DNA of 45,027 bases from positions 1-45,027 of the forward strand of contig DBPV01000078.1 in assembly GCA_002304995.1 (NCBI GenBank), in the 5' to 3' direction. The notes below the pieces were generated by a model. That model worked only from the letters and a program-made list of their open reading frames with translations, searched no databases and was not told the DNA's origin. Positions 1 to 7,901 of the stretch are shown here, in pieces. The position numbers were made by a program, and so were the translations under genes. Source of the stretch: Syntrophaceae bacterium UBA1411. GTDB lineage: Bacteria > Desulfobacterota > Syntrophia > Syntrophales > Smithellaceae. The number at the start of each line of letters is the position of its first letter. The first letter of the stretch is position 1.

Positions 1-1
1 A

Positions 2-220
2 GACCAGGCGCAGTTCTGGCGCTATCTGGGCGACGTGCTGTGCTCGGCCACCGGCGGCATTACCAACGTGGGCAACTACCACGGCGGCGGATCTCCGATC
101 ATGGAGCAGATTGCCATCACGACGCAGTACGACATCGAATCCCGCAAGAAGCTGGTGAAATACATCGCCGGTATGAGCGGCGGCGACCGCGAGGCGCTGG
201 CGCCCAAAGCGAAGAAATAA
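2..220 (+). CDS. HpaB / 4-hydroxybutyryl-CoA dehydratase family protein, C-terminal fragment
   Basis: Only the last 72 codons are in the window; the frame is open to the left edge. The visible segment HGGGSPIMEQIAITTQYD, followed by a basic helix (SRKKLVKYIAGM), resembles the C-terminal domain of the 4-hydroxyphenylacetate 3-hydroxylase / 4-hydroxybutyryl-CoA dehydratase family, whose members carry an HGxGSPxxQxxxI-like stretch near the end. In anaerobes this family often acts as a radical-type hydroxyacyl-CoA dehydratase rather than a monooxygenase. That role is inferred here from the neighbouring CoA-related genes, because the FAD and Fe-S binding parts lie outside the window. The gene ends 148 bp before the downstream SDR gene. 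Confidence 0.65.
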   Translation, partial: DQAQFWRYLGDVLCSATGGITNVGNYHGGGSPIMEQIAITTQYDIESRKKLVKYIAGMSGGDREALAPKAKK

Positions 221-237
221 GATGCGGTTACCCCTGT

Positions 238-280
238 AGGGAACGGTTGCGGCACCTCCGGGTCGCCAAGACCGTTCCCT
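238..280. repeat. Intergenic hairpin repeat, copy 1
   Basis: A perfect 10-bp inverted repeat, AGGGAACGGT at 238-247 and ACCGTTCCCT at 271-280, brackets a 23-nt GC-rich centre and is followed by GCGA. The same arms, with one mismatch, recur at 3282-3327, also between genes. There is no U-tract after the stem, so it is not a typical terminator. It lies 3' of the HpaB-family gene. Confidence 0.6.
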
Positions 281-367
281 GCGACCGGCAGCCTTCATAA
301 AAGGCTTGCAAATTCTCGTTAAATCGTCTTTCTATTGATCAAAAATATACCAAAAGGAGTTTTTACC

Positions 368-1165
368 ATGTTTGATCTTTCCCAGTTCTCATTGAAGGGT
401 AAAGTGGCCATTGTGACCGGCGGCAGCCGCGGCATCGGCCAGGGGATCGCCTACGGTTTCGCCAAAGCCGGCGCGAAAGTCGCCATTACCAGCCGCAAGG
501 CGCAGGACCTGGAAGCCACCGCCTGCGAAATGACCGCTGTCGGTTGCGAGGTCCTCGTTGTGCCCGCACATCTGGGTAAAATTGAAGAAATCCAGCGGGT
601 GGTGGACACCGTGGTGCAGAAGTTCGGCCGCATCGACATCCTGGTCAACAACGCCGGCGCCAGCCCGGCCATGGCATCCGTTCTGGATGCCGATGAGCGC
701 CTCTGGGACACCATCATGAACCTGAACCTCAAGGGCGTTTATTTCATGAGCCAGGCCTGCGCCAAAGTCATGAAGAAGCAGGGCGGCGGGAAAATCATCA
801 ACATCGCTTCCATCGACGGCGTCAACCCCGAACCGTTTGTCAGCGTCTACTCCATTTCCAAGGCCGGCGTCCGCCAGGCGACGCGGGCGTTTGCCATGGA
901 ACTGGCGCGCGACAACATCATGGTCAACGCGATTCTGCCGGGTCCCATCAGCACGAAAATGATGAATTCCCACTGGGGGCACCTGTCGCCGGAAGAAGCG
1001 CAGAAGCAGAAGGAAGAGCTGTGCAAGCATCTGCCCACCTGCCGGATCGGCGAACCGGATGAAATTGCCGGCGCGGCGGTTTATCTCGCTTCCGACGCGT
1101 CGAGCTACACCACCGGCGCCGAGATCATCATCGACGGCGGCCTGCTTCTGGGAACGCACGTGTAA
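368..1165 (+). CDS. Short-chain dehydrogenase/reductase (SDR) family oxidoreductase
   Basis: A 265-residue classical SDR, the usual length for the family. Visible are the NAD(P)-binding glycine motif TGGSRGIG (about residues 16-23), NNAG (about 94-97), a Ser in the IASID stretch, and the catalytic Tyr161/Lys165 in YSISK. The C-terminal YTTGAEIIIDGG is the normal end of FabG-like enzymes. It should oxidise or reduce a hydroxyl/keto group with NAD(P)H in the cytoplasm. The substrate cannot be read from sequence; a hydroxyacyl-CoA is a reasonable guess given the neighbours. The ATG at 368 follows an AAGGAG ribosome site at 353-358; an in-frame start 33 bp upstream lacks one. Confidence 0.93.
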   Translation: MFDLSQFSLKGKVAIVTGGSRGIGQGIAYGFAKAGAKVAITSRKAQDLEATACEMTAVGCEVLVVPAHLGKIEEIQRVVDTVVQKFGRIDILVNNAGASPAMASVLDADERLWDTIMNLNLKGVYFMSQACAKVMKKQGGGKIINIASIDGVNPEPFVSVYSISKAGVRQATRAFAMELARDNIMVNAILPGPISTKMMNSHWGHLSPEEAQKQKEELCKHLPTCRIGEPDEIAGAAVYLASDASSYTTGAEIIIDGGLLLGTHV

Positions 1166-1212
1166 ACAACCGTCGGCCGCCCATCCGGCGGCCTGCAACA
1201 TTGAATATTATC

Positions 1213-1264
1213 ATGCGCCGCCGCCGGCCAGAGCGGCGGCAGGCGGCGCATCCCTTCTTTTTTA
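1213..1264 (+). terminator. GC-rich hairpin between SDR and flavoenzyme genes (possible weak terminator or attenuator)
   Basis: Arms ATGCGCCGCC (1213-1222) and GGCGGCGCAT (1242-1251) pair perfectly, with a further GCCG/CGGC inner stem. A T-rich stretch begins about six bases after the stem. The gap makes a strong terminator doubtful; it may only dampen read-through into the gene at 1284. Confidence 0.35.
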
Positions 1265-1283
1265 TCTGCAAAGGAGATCGTCC

Positions 1284-3242
1284 ATGAAAACGCTTCAGCA
1301 TCTTTTGTCCCCTCTTGCCGTAAGATCGTTGACCCTGCCCAACCGGCTGGTGATGCCGCCGATGGGGACCGGTCTTGGCAATGACGATTCAACGGTCAGC
1401 GAAGCCAACCTGGCTTACATCCGGCGGCGGGCGCAAAGCGGCGTCGGCCTCGTCATTACGGAAATCACCTGCATCCATCCGTCCGGGCTGGTCTCGCCCC
1501 ATTCGCTGGGCGTCTGGGACGACAAGTTCATTCCCGGACTGACAAAGATGGCCCGGGCCATTCACGACGCGGGGGCCAAAGTGGCCATGCAGCTCCATCA
1601 CTGCGGCCGGGAAAATTATCTTTTCCTCAAGCAGAAGCGGGCCATCGGTCCTTCGGCGGTGCCCAGCTTCGTTTTCGGCTTTCTGGGACCGCCCCGGGAG
1701 ATGACGCTGGGCGAAATCCGGGAGATCATCGACGCGTTCGGCGCAGGCGCCGCGCGGGCGAAGGCCGCCGGCTTTGACATGGTTGAACTGCACGGAGCCC
1801 ACGGCTACCTGCTGATGCAGTTTCTGTCCGGCCTGTCCAATCGCCGGACGGATGAGTACGGCGGAGATTTCAAGGGGCGCGCGCGCTTCATGCTGGAATG
1901 CATCGCCTCCGTGCGCAGGCAGGTGGGGCCGGATTTCCCCGTTTCGATCCGCATCTCCGGAGAGGAATGCGTGAAAGGCGGCTATACAATCCAGGATATC
2001 CAGACCATCATTCCCGACCTGGTTGCGGCCGGGGCTGACCTCATCAACGTTTCCTTCGGCACGCACGGCTCGCCGGAAGTGAACACCGATACGCCCAACG
2101 CCAGCGCCCCGGTGGAGTACGATCCCGGCTTTAAGGCTTATCTGGCGCGCAAGGTCAAGGAAGTCACGAACGTGCCGGTGATTTCCGTCGGGCGCTACAC
2201 CGATCCGTTTCTCATGGACGACGTGATCGCCCGCGGCGACGCGGACCTGATTGCGGTGGGCCGGCAGCATCTGGCCGATCCGGACTTTCTGAAAAACGCC
2301 GTGGCCGGCCATCCGGAAGACACGCTGGAATGTCTGGCCTGCAACCAGGGGTGCATCGAGCGCGAGGCGCTGGAGCAAAAGCCGGTGCGCTGCGCGATCA
2401 ATCCCGAAACCGGGCAGGAACTGTTGCGGCCTGCCGGTCCGGCAAAGAACAAACAAAATGTCTGGGTGGTGGGCGGCGGGCCCGCCGGCCTTACGGCCGC
2501 GCTGGAAGCCGCGCGCCTGGGCCATCGCGTGACGCTCTTTGAACGCGAAAGCCGCACCGGCGGGAACGTGCGCTATGCCGCGCTGGCGCCGCACAAAAAC
2601 GTCTACGACCGGTTCATCCGGACGCTTTCGGCGAAATGCGAAAAGCAGGGCGTGTCCTTCAAGCTCGGAACAACCGTCACCGAAGCGATGATCGACGAGG
2701 CCAGGCCCGACGCGGTGATCCTGGCGATCGGCGCGGACAAAACCGCCTGCCCGGCGGAAGGCGCGAATGCGTCGGTGGTTTGCGACGCCTGGCAGATTCT
2801 GGACGGCAGCGTCAAACCCAAGGAGCCCGCCGTCATTATCGGCGCGGGTCTGGTCGGCCTGGAAACGGCGGATTTTATGCGGGAGAAAGGCCTGAAGAAC
2901 ATCACGGTCGTCGAAATGCTGGCCAAACCGCCGGTCCTGGCGCAGGCGGCCCACGGCCAGATGCTTTACCGGCGTCTCGCGGAGCAGGGCGTCCGGCTCA
3001 TGTACGGAACCAAGGTGAACAAAATCGAAGAAGATGCGGTCACCGTCGAGACGAAAGGCGAACAAACGAAGCTGGCTCCGGTGGCGCAGGTCATCGTCGC
3101 CATCGGTGTGACGCCCCGGTCCGAACTGCGGGAGGCTCTGGAGAAAAAAGGCATTCGCCACTTTGTGGTCGGCGACGCCGTCGCGCCCCGGCGGATCATC
3201 GAAGCGACGACGGACGGAGCGAATGCAGCCTGGGAACTGTAA
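1284..3242 (+). CDS. FadH-like NADH:flavin oxidoreductase (2,4-dienoyl-CoA reductase / enoate reductase family)
   Basis: A 652-residue three-part flavoenzyme close in length to 2,4-dienoyl-CoA reductase. Residues 1-340 form an Old Yellow Enzyme-type TIM barrel. The cysteine set C350-x2-C353-x3-C357-x12-C370 fits the 4Fe-4S site of this family. A dinucleotide fold starts at VVGGGPAGL (about 395), and a second nucleotide-binding motif, GAGLVGLE, lies near residue 520. Family members pass electrons from NAD(P)H through FAD, Fe-S and FMN to reduce C=C bonds of enoyl or dienoyl thioesters or enoates. The ATG at 1284 has AAGGAG at 1271-1276. A longer in-frame reading that starts inside the SDR gene was rejected because it overlaps that gene and has no such site. 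Confidence 0.92.
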   Translation: MKTLQHLLSPLAVRSLTLPNRLVMPPMGTGLGNDDSTVSEANLAYIRRRAQSGVGLVITEITCIHPSGLVSPHSLGVWDDKFIPGLTKMARAIHDAGAKVAMQLHHCGRENYLFLKQKRAIGPSAVPSFVFGFLGPPREMTLGEIREIIDAFGAGAARAKAAGFDMVELHGAHGYLLMQFLSGLSNRRTDEYGGDFKGRARFMLECIASVRRQVGPDFPVSIRISGEECVKGGYTIQDIQTIIPDLVAAGADLINVSFGTHGSPEVNTDTPNASAPVEYDPGFKAYLARKVKEVTNVPVISVGRYTDPFLMDDVIARGDADLIAVGRQHLADPDFLKNAVAGHPEDTLECLACNQGCIEREALEQKPVRCAINPETGQELLRPAGPAKNKQNVWVVGGGPAGLTAALEAARLGHRVTLFERESRTGGNVRYAALAPHKNVYDRFIRTLSAKCEKQGVSFKLGTTVTEAMIDEARPDAVILAIGADKTACPAEGANASVVCDAWQILDGSVKPKEPAVIIGAGLVGLETADFMREKGLKNITVVEMLAKPPVLAQAAHGQMLYRRLAEQGVRLMYGTKVNKIEEDAVTVETKGEQTKLAPVAQVIVAIGVTPRSELREALEKKGIRHFVVGDAVAPRRIIEATTDGANAAWEL

Positions 3243-3281
3243 AGAAAGGTTCCGGGTCCAAGGTTCAAGGTTCAAGGAGCA

Positions 3282-3327
3282 GGGAACGGTCGCGGCCGCC
3301 CGTGTAGGATGGCAAGACCGTTTCCTG
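3282..3327. repeat. Intergenic hairpin repeat, copy 2
   Basis: Arms AGGGAACGGT (3282-3291) and ACCGTTTCCT (3318-3327) match copy 1 at 238-280, again followed by GCGA and with GCAAG just before the right arm. The inner sequence differs. It sits in the 108-bp gap between the flavoenzyme and the first hydrolase, just after a short tandem run of AAGGTTC units at about 3260-3278. Confidence 0.55.
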
Positions 3328-3350
3328 CGAGAGACGAATAGAGGTTTTTT

Positions 3351-4232
3351 ATGCCGATGAATACGTACAAAATGACGGTGCCCAGAGGCACGTTCAACAT
3401 CCGGGACCGGGGGAACAAAGACGGATTTCCCGTCGTCATGCTGCACGGCTGGCCGGAGAGTTCCTACTGCTGGGAGGCGGCGGCGGTGTTTCTGGATCCA
3501 TCTTTGCGGATCATCGCGCCCGATTTGCGGGGCCTGGGCGAAAGTGAACGGACGTTGAATAATGCTGCGGCGTACCAGAAGGCGGAACTGGCCAAAGATA
3601 TGGTCGAGGTCCTCGACGCCCTGAAGGTCGATGCCTTCTTTCTGGTCGGCCATGACTGGGGCGGCATCGTCGCCCAGGAAGTGGCGCTCCTGGTTCCCGA
3701 CCGGGTGAAGAAACTGGTGATGATGAACATTCCCGTCATCACGAACGCGAAAGGCTATGCCGAAGCGATCGAGGTGATTTACAGCCGCGGCGCCGTACCT
3801 TTCTGGTATCAGCATTTCCAGCAGATGCCGGGGCTTGCGGAAGGCATGATTCCGGGCAACGAAGAGGTCTGGATCCGCTATTTCTTCGGACGGGCGGGGA
3901 AAGACGGCACGATCGATCCGCAGGCCATCGCCGAGTACATCCGCTGCTACCGCATCGCCGATACGCCGGCCGCGGGCGCGGCTTATTACCGCGCCATGCG
4001 CGAGGACGCCAAACGCTGGAAGGCGCTGGCCGGAGTCAGGTTTTCCATGCCGGCGCTCTACATTCACGGCAACGAGGATCCCGTCATCGTCGCGGAAAAC
4101 TTAAACCACATCGAAGAGTGTTTCGATGCGATCCGGGTCGAATCCGTCAAGGCGGGGCACTTCGTGCAGGAAGAAAAGCCCCGGGAAGTGGCCGCCCTGA
4201 TGAATGCGTTTTTCAAGCAGGAAACGGTGTGA
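3351..4232 (+). CDS. Alpha/beta hydrolase, epoxide hydrolase / haloalkane dehalogenase type
   Basis: A 293-residue alpha/beta hydrolase. The oxyanion region HGWPES (about 28-33) and the nucleophile elbow GHDWGG with Asp102 indicate the Asp-nucleophile branch (soluble epoxide hydrolases and dehalogenases). The catalytic His is H270 in GHFVQEE. An acidic residue in the GNEDP stretch (about 242-246) is a good candidate for the triad acid. There is no signal peptide, so it is cytoplasmic. The start at 3351 was taken because it is the first ATG; a second ATG two codons on is equally possible. It has the same fold and elbow as the next gene, 100 bp downstream, so the two may be an old duplication. 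Substrate unknown. Confidence 0.88.
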   Translation: MPMNTYKMTVPRGTFNIRDRGNKDGFPVVMLHGWPESSYCWEAAAVFLDPSLRIIAPDLRGLGESERTLNNAAAYQKAELAKDMVEVLDALKVDAFFLVGHDWGGIVAQEVALLVPDRVKKLVMMNIPVITNAKGYAEAIEVIYSRGAVPFWYQHFQQMPGLAEGMIPGNEEVWIRYFFGRAGKDGTIDPQAIAEYIRCYRIADTPAAGAAYYRAMREDAKRWKALAGVRFSMPALYIHGNEDPVIVAENLNHIEECFDAIRVESVKAGHFVQEEKPREVAALMNAFFKQETV

Positions 4233-4242
4233 AACCGTTTCC
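4220..4242. repeat. Short hairpin related to the intergenic repeat
   Basis: GGAAACGGT (4220-4228) and ACCGTTTCC (4234-4242) form a perfect 9-bp stem around a 5-nt loop that includes the stop codon of the upstream hydrolase. The arms are close to those of the hairpins at 238-280 and 3282-3327. It could be a shortened copy or coincidence. Confidence 0.4.
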
Positions 4243-4332
4243 CGACAGTGGTGATGAAGGGCGTCAAGCGCCCGCAAAATAACCGAACAGGCTGGCCGCT
4301 TACGGCCAATCAACCTTCTGAAGGAGGTTCCC

Positions 4333-5193
4333 ATGGATTTGCGCGAACGTTTTATCGAGACCAACGGTATTAAACTGCACGTCATGGAAGCGGGCCCGGA
4401 AGACGGCCCGATGATTTTGTTCCTGCACGGCTTTCCGGAATTCTGGTGGGCCTGGCGCAAACAGCTGCCTTACTTTGCGGACAAGGGCTATCGGGTTGTG
4501 GCGCCGGATCAGCGCGGCTACAACCTGAGCGACAAGCCCGAGGGCGTCGCCGCCTACAATATCGACAAACTGGCAAAAGACATGATCGGCCTTATCGACG
4601 CTTACGGCCAGAAGCAGGTTTATCTGGTCGGCCACGACTGGGGCGCGTCCGTGTCCTGGTGGCTTGCGCTCAAGTATCCCGACCGTTTTCGCAAGCTCGT
4701 TATCCTCAACGTGCCGCATCCCAAGATCATGGCGAAAAACGTCTTCACGAACACGGCGCAGATGCAGCGCAGCTGGTACATTTTCTTTTTCCAGATTCCC
4801 GGAGCGGTGGACCGTCTGGCCGCCGCCGGCGACTACGAGTGGGTCTTGCAGCTCATCACGACGTCCGCCAATCCCGGAACCTTTTCACCTGCGGAGCTCG
4901 AGGAGTACCGCAAGGCGTTCCGTCAGCCCGGCGCCTTTACCGCGATGGTCAACTGGTACCGCGCCATGATCCAGACGCAGTCCGAACCGCCCCGGAGCTT
5001 CGACGTAACGGTCCCCATGATTTTCATGTGGGGAGAAGAAGACGTTGCCATGCTCACGGAGATGGCGGATCAGAGCATGCGTTACTGCAAACAGGGCCGG
5101 CTCATCAAACTGCCCGGCGTCAGCCACTGGATTCAGCACGAAGCCGCGGACAAGGTGAACGCGCAGATTGCGGAATTCTTCGAACAGACATGA
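4333..5193 (+). CDS. Alpha/beta hydrolase, epoxide hydrolase / dehalogenase type
   Basis: A 286-residue Asp-nucleophile alpha/beta hydrolase. HGFPEFWW (about 33-40) is the oxyanion motif typical of epoxide hydrolases and fluoroacetate dehalogenases, GHDWGA places the nucleophile at Asp102, and GVSHWIQHE places the catalytic His at H265. The cap region (about 130-210) is rich in Trp and Tyr. The ATG at 4333 follows AAGGAGG at 4321-4327. The gene is followed by a strong terminator at 5215-5246, so it closes the first transcription unit. Whether it opens epoxides, cleaves C-halogen bonds or hydrolyses esters cannot be settled by reading. Confidence 0.9.
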   Translation: MDLRERFIETNGIKLHVMEAGPEDGPMILFLHGFPEFWWAWRKQLPYFADKGYRVVAPDQRGYNLSDKPEGVAAYNIDKLAKDMIGLIDAYGQKQVYLVGHDWGASVSWWLALKYPDRFRKLVILNVPHPKIMAKNVFTNTAQMQRSWYIFFFQIPGAVDRLAAAGDYEWVLQLITTSANPGTFSPAELEEYRKAFRQPGAFTAMVNWYRAMIQTQSEPPRSFDVTVPMIFMWGEEDVAMLTEMADQSMRYCKQGRLIKLPGVSHWIQHEAADKVNAQIAEFFEQT

Positions 5194-5214
5194 TTTGATT
5201 TTTTAAGCTGAGAC

Positions 5215-5246
5215 AAAAAAGGCGTCCCGAGGGACGCCTTTTTTAT
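5215..5246. terminator. Strong rho-independent terminator, symmetrical
   Basis: Stem GGCGTCCC (5221-5228) / GGGACGCC (5231-5238), preceded by six A and followed by six T, so it can work in both directions. It lies 22 bp after the stop of the hydrolase gene at 4333-5193. Confidence 0.9.
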
Positions 5247-5319
5247 TGCGCGCCCGGCACTCCCCATTTTCTGCCGGAGGCCTGTCAGGGAAATCCTGGC
5301 CCGGAAGGATAAAAATGTA

Positions 5320-5348
5320 TTTACGCCAACCTCTGCGTTCGCTATAAT
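5320..5348 (+). promoter_or_regulatory. Sigma-70-like promoter for the exported hydrolase unit
   Basis: TTTACG at 5320-5325, 17-bp spacer, then a perfect TATAAT at 5343-5348. It lies between the terminator at 5215-5246 and the gene at 5465, leaving a leader of about 110 nt. Confidence 0.6.
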
Positions 5349-5464
5349 TCGCCGCGCCGCGGAGATCTGCGGCGGCGTTTCATCGCCAGGACTTAAAAGC
5401 GCGTTGCGGATGCCTTTGCAGACGTCCGGTGAAGATAAACCGTCGAAGAAAAGAGGGAAAGGTA

Positions 5465-6394
5465 ATGAACGTCCAGCCCATCAGGCGGTGCAGCGCCCGC
5501 GGCCGGTTTCCGGCCGGGCGGCACCTGGTCCTCGCGTGCTTCTTTTTTTTCCTGGTTGCCGCCGGGCCGCCGGCCCAGGCCCAGCCTTCCTGGCCTGTGG
5601 TGGTTCTTTCGGCGGACGGAACGCCGATTTCCTGCGAGGTGTCCGGTGAGGGAGAACCGACGCTGATTTTTGTCCACGGCTGGAGCTGCGATGCGCGCTA
5701 CTGGCGGGAGCAGACGCCCTATTTTTCCCGGAACCATCGCGTCGTCCTTCTGGATCTGGCCGGCCACGGCCATTCGGGAATGGCGCGCCGGCGCTATACC
5801 ATGCGGTCCTTCGGCGAAGACGTCCGCGCGGTCGCCGAAGCGGCGGGCGGCAAAAAAATCGTTCTCGTCGGCCATTCGATGGGCGGCTCCGTGATTGCCG
5901 AGGCAGCCCGGCTTCTGCCGGGGCGGGTGGTGGGCCTCATCGGCGTCGATACGCTGGAAAACATCGAATATCCGCTGACCCGCCGGGCATTTCAAAAGAT
6001 GATCGCACCGCTGCGAAAAAACTTTCCTGAAGGGACAAGGCAGTTTGTCCAACCGATGCTGGCGCCCGACGGCGACCCGAAGCTTCGCGAGTGGATTCTT
6101 TCCGACATGGCGGCCGGGCCGCGGGCCGTGGGGCTTAGCGCCATGGAGGAGATGATGCGGCAGTACATCACCGGCGAGGCGGCGAAAATATTCGAAGAGG
6201 TCCGCGTGCCGGTGGTTTGCGTCAACGGCGATGCGTGGCCCGTCAATGCGGAAGCCAACCGGCGGCATATGCTCTCCTTTGACGCCATCATCCTTCCGAA
6301 AGCGGATCATTTTCTGATGCTGAACCGGCCGGAGGAATTCAACCGGGCGCTGGAAAAAGCCGTCCGCATGATTACGGAAAAAGCCGGCAAGTGA
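5465..6394 (+). CDS. Exported alpha/beta hydrolase (Ser nucleophile)
   Basis: A 309-residue hydrolase with an N-terminal signal sequence: basic residues to about 19, a hydrophobic core rich in Phe and Leu (20-33), and a likely cleavage after AQA near residue 39. The mature part has HGWSCD as oxyanion motif and GHSMGG with Ser138 as nucleophile; the His is probably in KADHFLML near the end. Unlike the two preceding hydrolases this is a Ser enzyme (esterase/lipase/peptidase type) acting outside the cytoplasm. The ATG at 5465 is preceded by a GAGGGA-type site; an in-frame ATG 36 bp upstream would add a basic stretch before the signal and is less likely. The gene lies 67 bp upstream of the TPP enzyme, so they are probably cotranscribed. 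Confidence 0.85.
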   Translation: MNVQPIRRCSARGRFPAGRHLVLACFFFFLVAAGPPAQAQPSWPVVVLSADGTPISCEVSGEGEPTLIFVHGWSCDARYWREQTPYFSRNHRVVLLDLAGHGHSGMARRRYTMRSFGEDVRAVAEAAGGKKIVLVGHSMGGSVIAEAARLLPGRVVGLIGVDTLENIEYPLTRRAFQKMIAPLRKNFPEGTRQFVQPMLAPDGDPKLREWILSDMAAGPRAVGLSAMEEMMRQYITGEAAKIFEEVRVPVVCVNGDAWPVNAEANRRHMLSFDAIILPKADHFLMLNRPEEFNRALEKAVRMITEKAGK

Positions 6395-6461
6395 AACGCC
6401 GGATCTGAAAAAGCCGCGGCGGACGTGCGACAGCCGCGCCGCCGGCAAAGGGAGGCTTGTA

Positions 6462-7781
6462 ATGCCGCAGGAAAAGGATTTCCCCGATTTCGGAACCGAT
6501 CTGGTCTACTTCAACCGGACCCGCCGGGAATTTCTCAAACTGGGATCGCTTGCCGTTGCCGGTTTGCTGCTGTCCGATGCCGTCCGTCCGTCGTTGTCCG
6601 CCGGCGATTCTGTGCGGACGATGCGGGCCGATCGGGCCGCGGCGCTGGCGCTTAGGGACGCGGGTGCCCGCGTCGTCACGCATGTGCCGGCCACCGGCGC
6701 GGTGGCTGTTTTCGACGCGGTAAACGAGCTGGCGGGAACCAAGCCCGTCTATTCCTTCAACGAAGAGACCGCCTACACCGTCGCCCACGGCGCGGCGCTT
6801 TCGGGCGCGCGCGCGGCCGCCGTGCTGAAATCCCACGGCCTGGCCAAAGCGGCCAACAGCGTCATCGATTCCCTGACCCTCGGCACGACGGGGGGCTTTG
6901 TCACGGTGGCGCTTGACGACCCGGAAGGCGCGCATTCCGACAATATCTTTCCGCTTCAGGATTTCCTGCGCGGCACGGGCATTCCGTTCAAGAGGGCGGG
7001 CCGCGAGACGATTTACGACGACGTGCTGGAATGCTTTTTGTGGTCCGAGAAACTGACCGTTCCCGTGGTTCTTTTCGTCGATTCGCGCGAGCTTTCCCGC
7101 GAGGCGCCCGTTTTGGGCAAAACCCTGCCGCCGGTCAGCCGCCGGTACAGCCGCGACGCGCTGCGCCATGTGCTGTGTCCGCCGCTGGCGCCCTATCAGC
7201 GCCGTGTGCTGGAGGCAAAACTGGCCGGCAAAGACTGGCGAAGCATTTCCGAACCCGTTTTGCCGCCGGTTCCGCAGGGCCTGCCTGCCCTCTGGCGGCA
7301 GGCGGCGGCGCAGTTTGTCCCCGTTTTTGAGATCTTTCAGGCGCTGCGCCCGCAGATTGATTTTGTCGGCGGCGATACGGGGCTTTCCTCTCTGTTTGCC
7401 TTTCCGCCTTTTGCCTGCGTGGATGCGTGCAGCTACTACGGCGGCAGTCTGCCGCTCGCGATCGGCGCTTTTCTGGGCGGCCCAAAGCGGGTCTGGGCGG
7501 TGACGGGGGATTACGCATTTCTGGCCGCCGGCCATCTGGGATTGATCGAGGCACACGCGCGCCGGATTCCCCTGAAAGTGCTGATTCTGGACAACGGCCG
7601 CGCGATGGCCACCGGCGGCCAGCCTGTTCCCGAAGGTCTGCTGGAGCGGGTGCTGGGCGGCTGGACGTCCTTTGTCCGCCGCATCGACACGCCCGCCGAT
7701 CCGAGCGCCGTGCGGGAAGCTTTGAGCCGCGCCCAGGCCTCGCAACGGCTGGAAATCGTGCACGCCGTGTTCCGCGGCTGA
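6462..7781 (+). CDS. TPP-dependent enzyme related to indolepyruvate ferredoxin oxidoreductase, with Tat-like signal
   Basis: A 439-residue protein. Residues 60-180 resemble the pyrimidine-binding domain of IorA/2-oxoacid oxidoreductase-type enzymes (FNEETAYTVAHGAALSGAR). Residues 330-430 hold the TPP/Mg motif, starting at G349-D350 and ending at N378 in DNGRAMATGGQ, which parallels the DNxxxAMTGxQ of IorA. IorA's C-terminal ferredoxin domain is absent and the whole protein is shorter. The N-terminus carries a textbook twin-arginine motif, TRREFLK (20-26), followed by a hydrophobic stretch (27-40), which is unexpected for an enzyme of central metabolism. The upstream exported hydrolase is probably in the same transcript. 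Activity and location are open. Confidence 0.75.
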   Translation: MPQEKDFPDFGTDLVYFNRTRREFLKLGSLAVAGLLLSDAVRPSLSAGDSVRTMRADRAAALALRDAGARVVTHVPATGAVAVFDAVNELAGTKPVYSFNEETAYTVAHGAALSGARAAAVLKSHGLAKAANSVIDSLTLGTTGGFVTVALDDPEGAHSDNIFPLQDFLRGTGIPFKRAGRETIYDDVLECFLWSEKLTVPVVLFVDSRELSREAPVLGKTLPPVSRRYSRDALRHVLCPPLAPYQRRVLEAKLAGKDWRSISEPVLPPVPQGLPALWRQAAAQFVPVFEIFQALRPQIDFVGGDTGLSSLFAFPPFACVDACSYYGGSLPLAIGAFLGGPKRVWAVTGDYAFLAAGHLGLIEAHARRIPLKVLILDNGRAMATGGQPVPEGLLERVLGGWTSFVRRIDTPADPSAVREALSRAQASQRLEIVHAVFRG

Positions 7782-7901
7782 ACGCGCGGACGGTTCGATT
7801 GCCGGATCGGCTGCCGCACTGCGGAACCCCCGGGTTTAATTTAAACGTCGACGGCAGGTGTGAATGCCTGCGGACGAATTATCGCATTAAGGAGGATGCA
7901 G

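Noticed and set aside
1059..1283. N-terminal extension of the flavoenzyme into the SDR gene
   Set aside because: It would overlap the SDR by about 100 bp and cross a hairpin; the ATG at 1284 has a good ribosome site and fits the family N-terminus.
3255..3280. Tandem AAGGTTC units as a possible CRISPR or regulatory repeat
   Set aside because: There are only about three short units without spacers; this is simple sequence.
1389..4067. 892-codon open frame on the minus strand
   Set aside because: It lies antisense to the FadH-like and hydrolase genes, has a His/Arg/Asp-rich composition typical of reverse frames in GC-rich coding DNA, and no recognisable motif.
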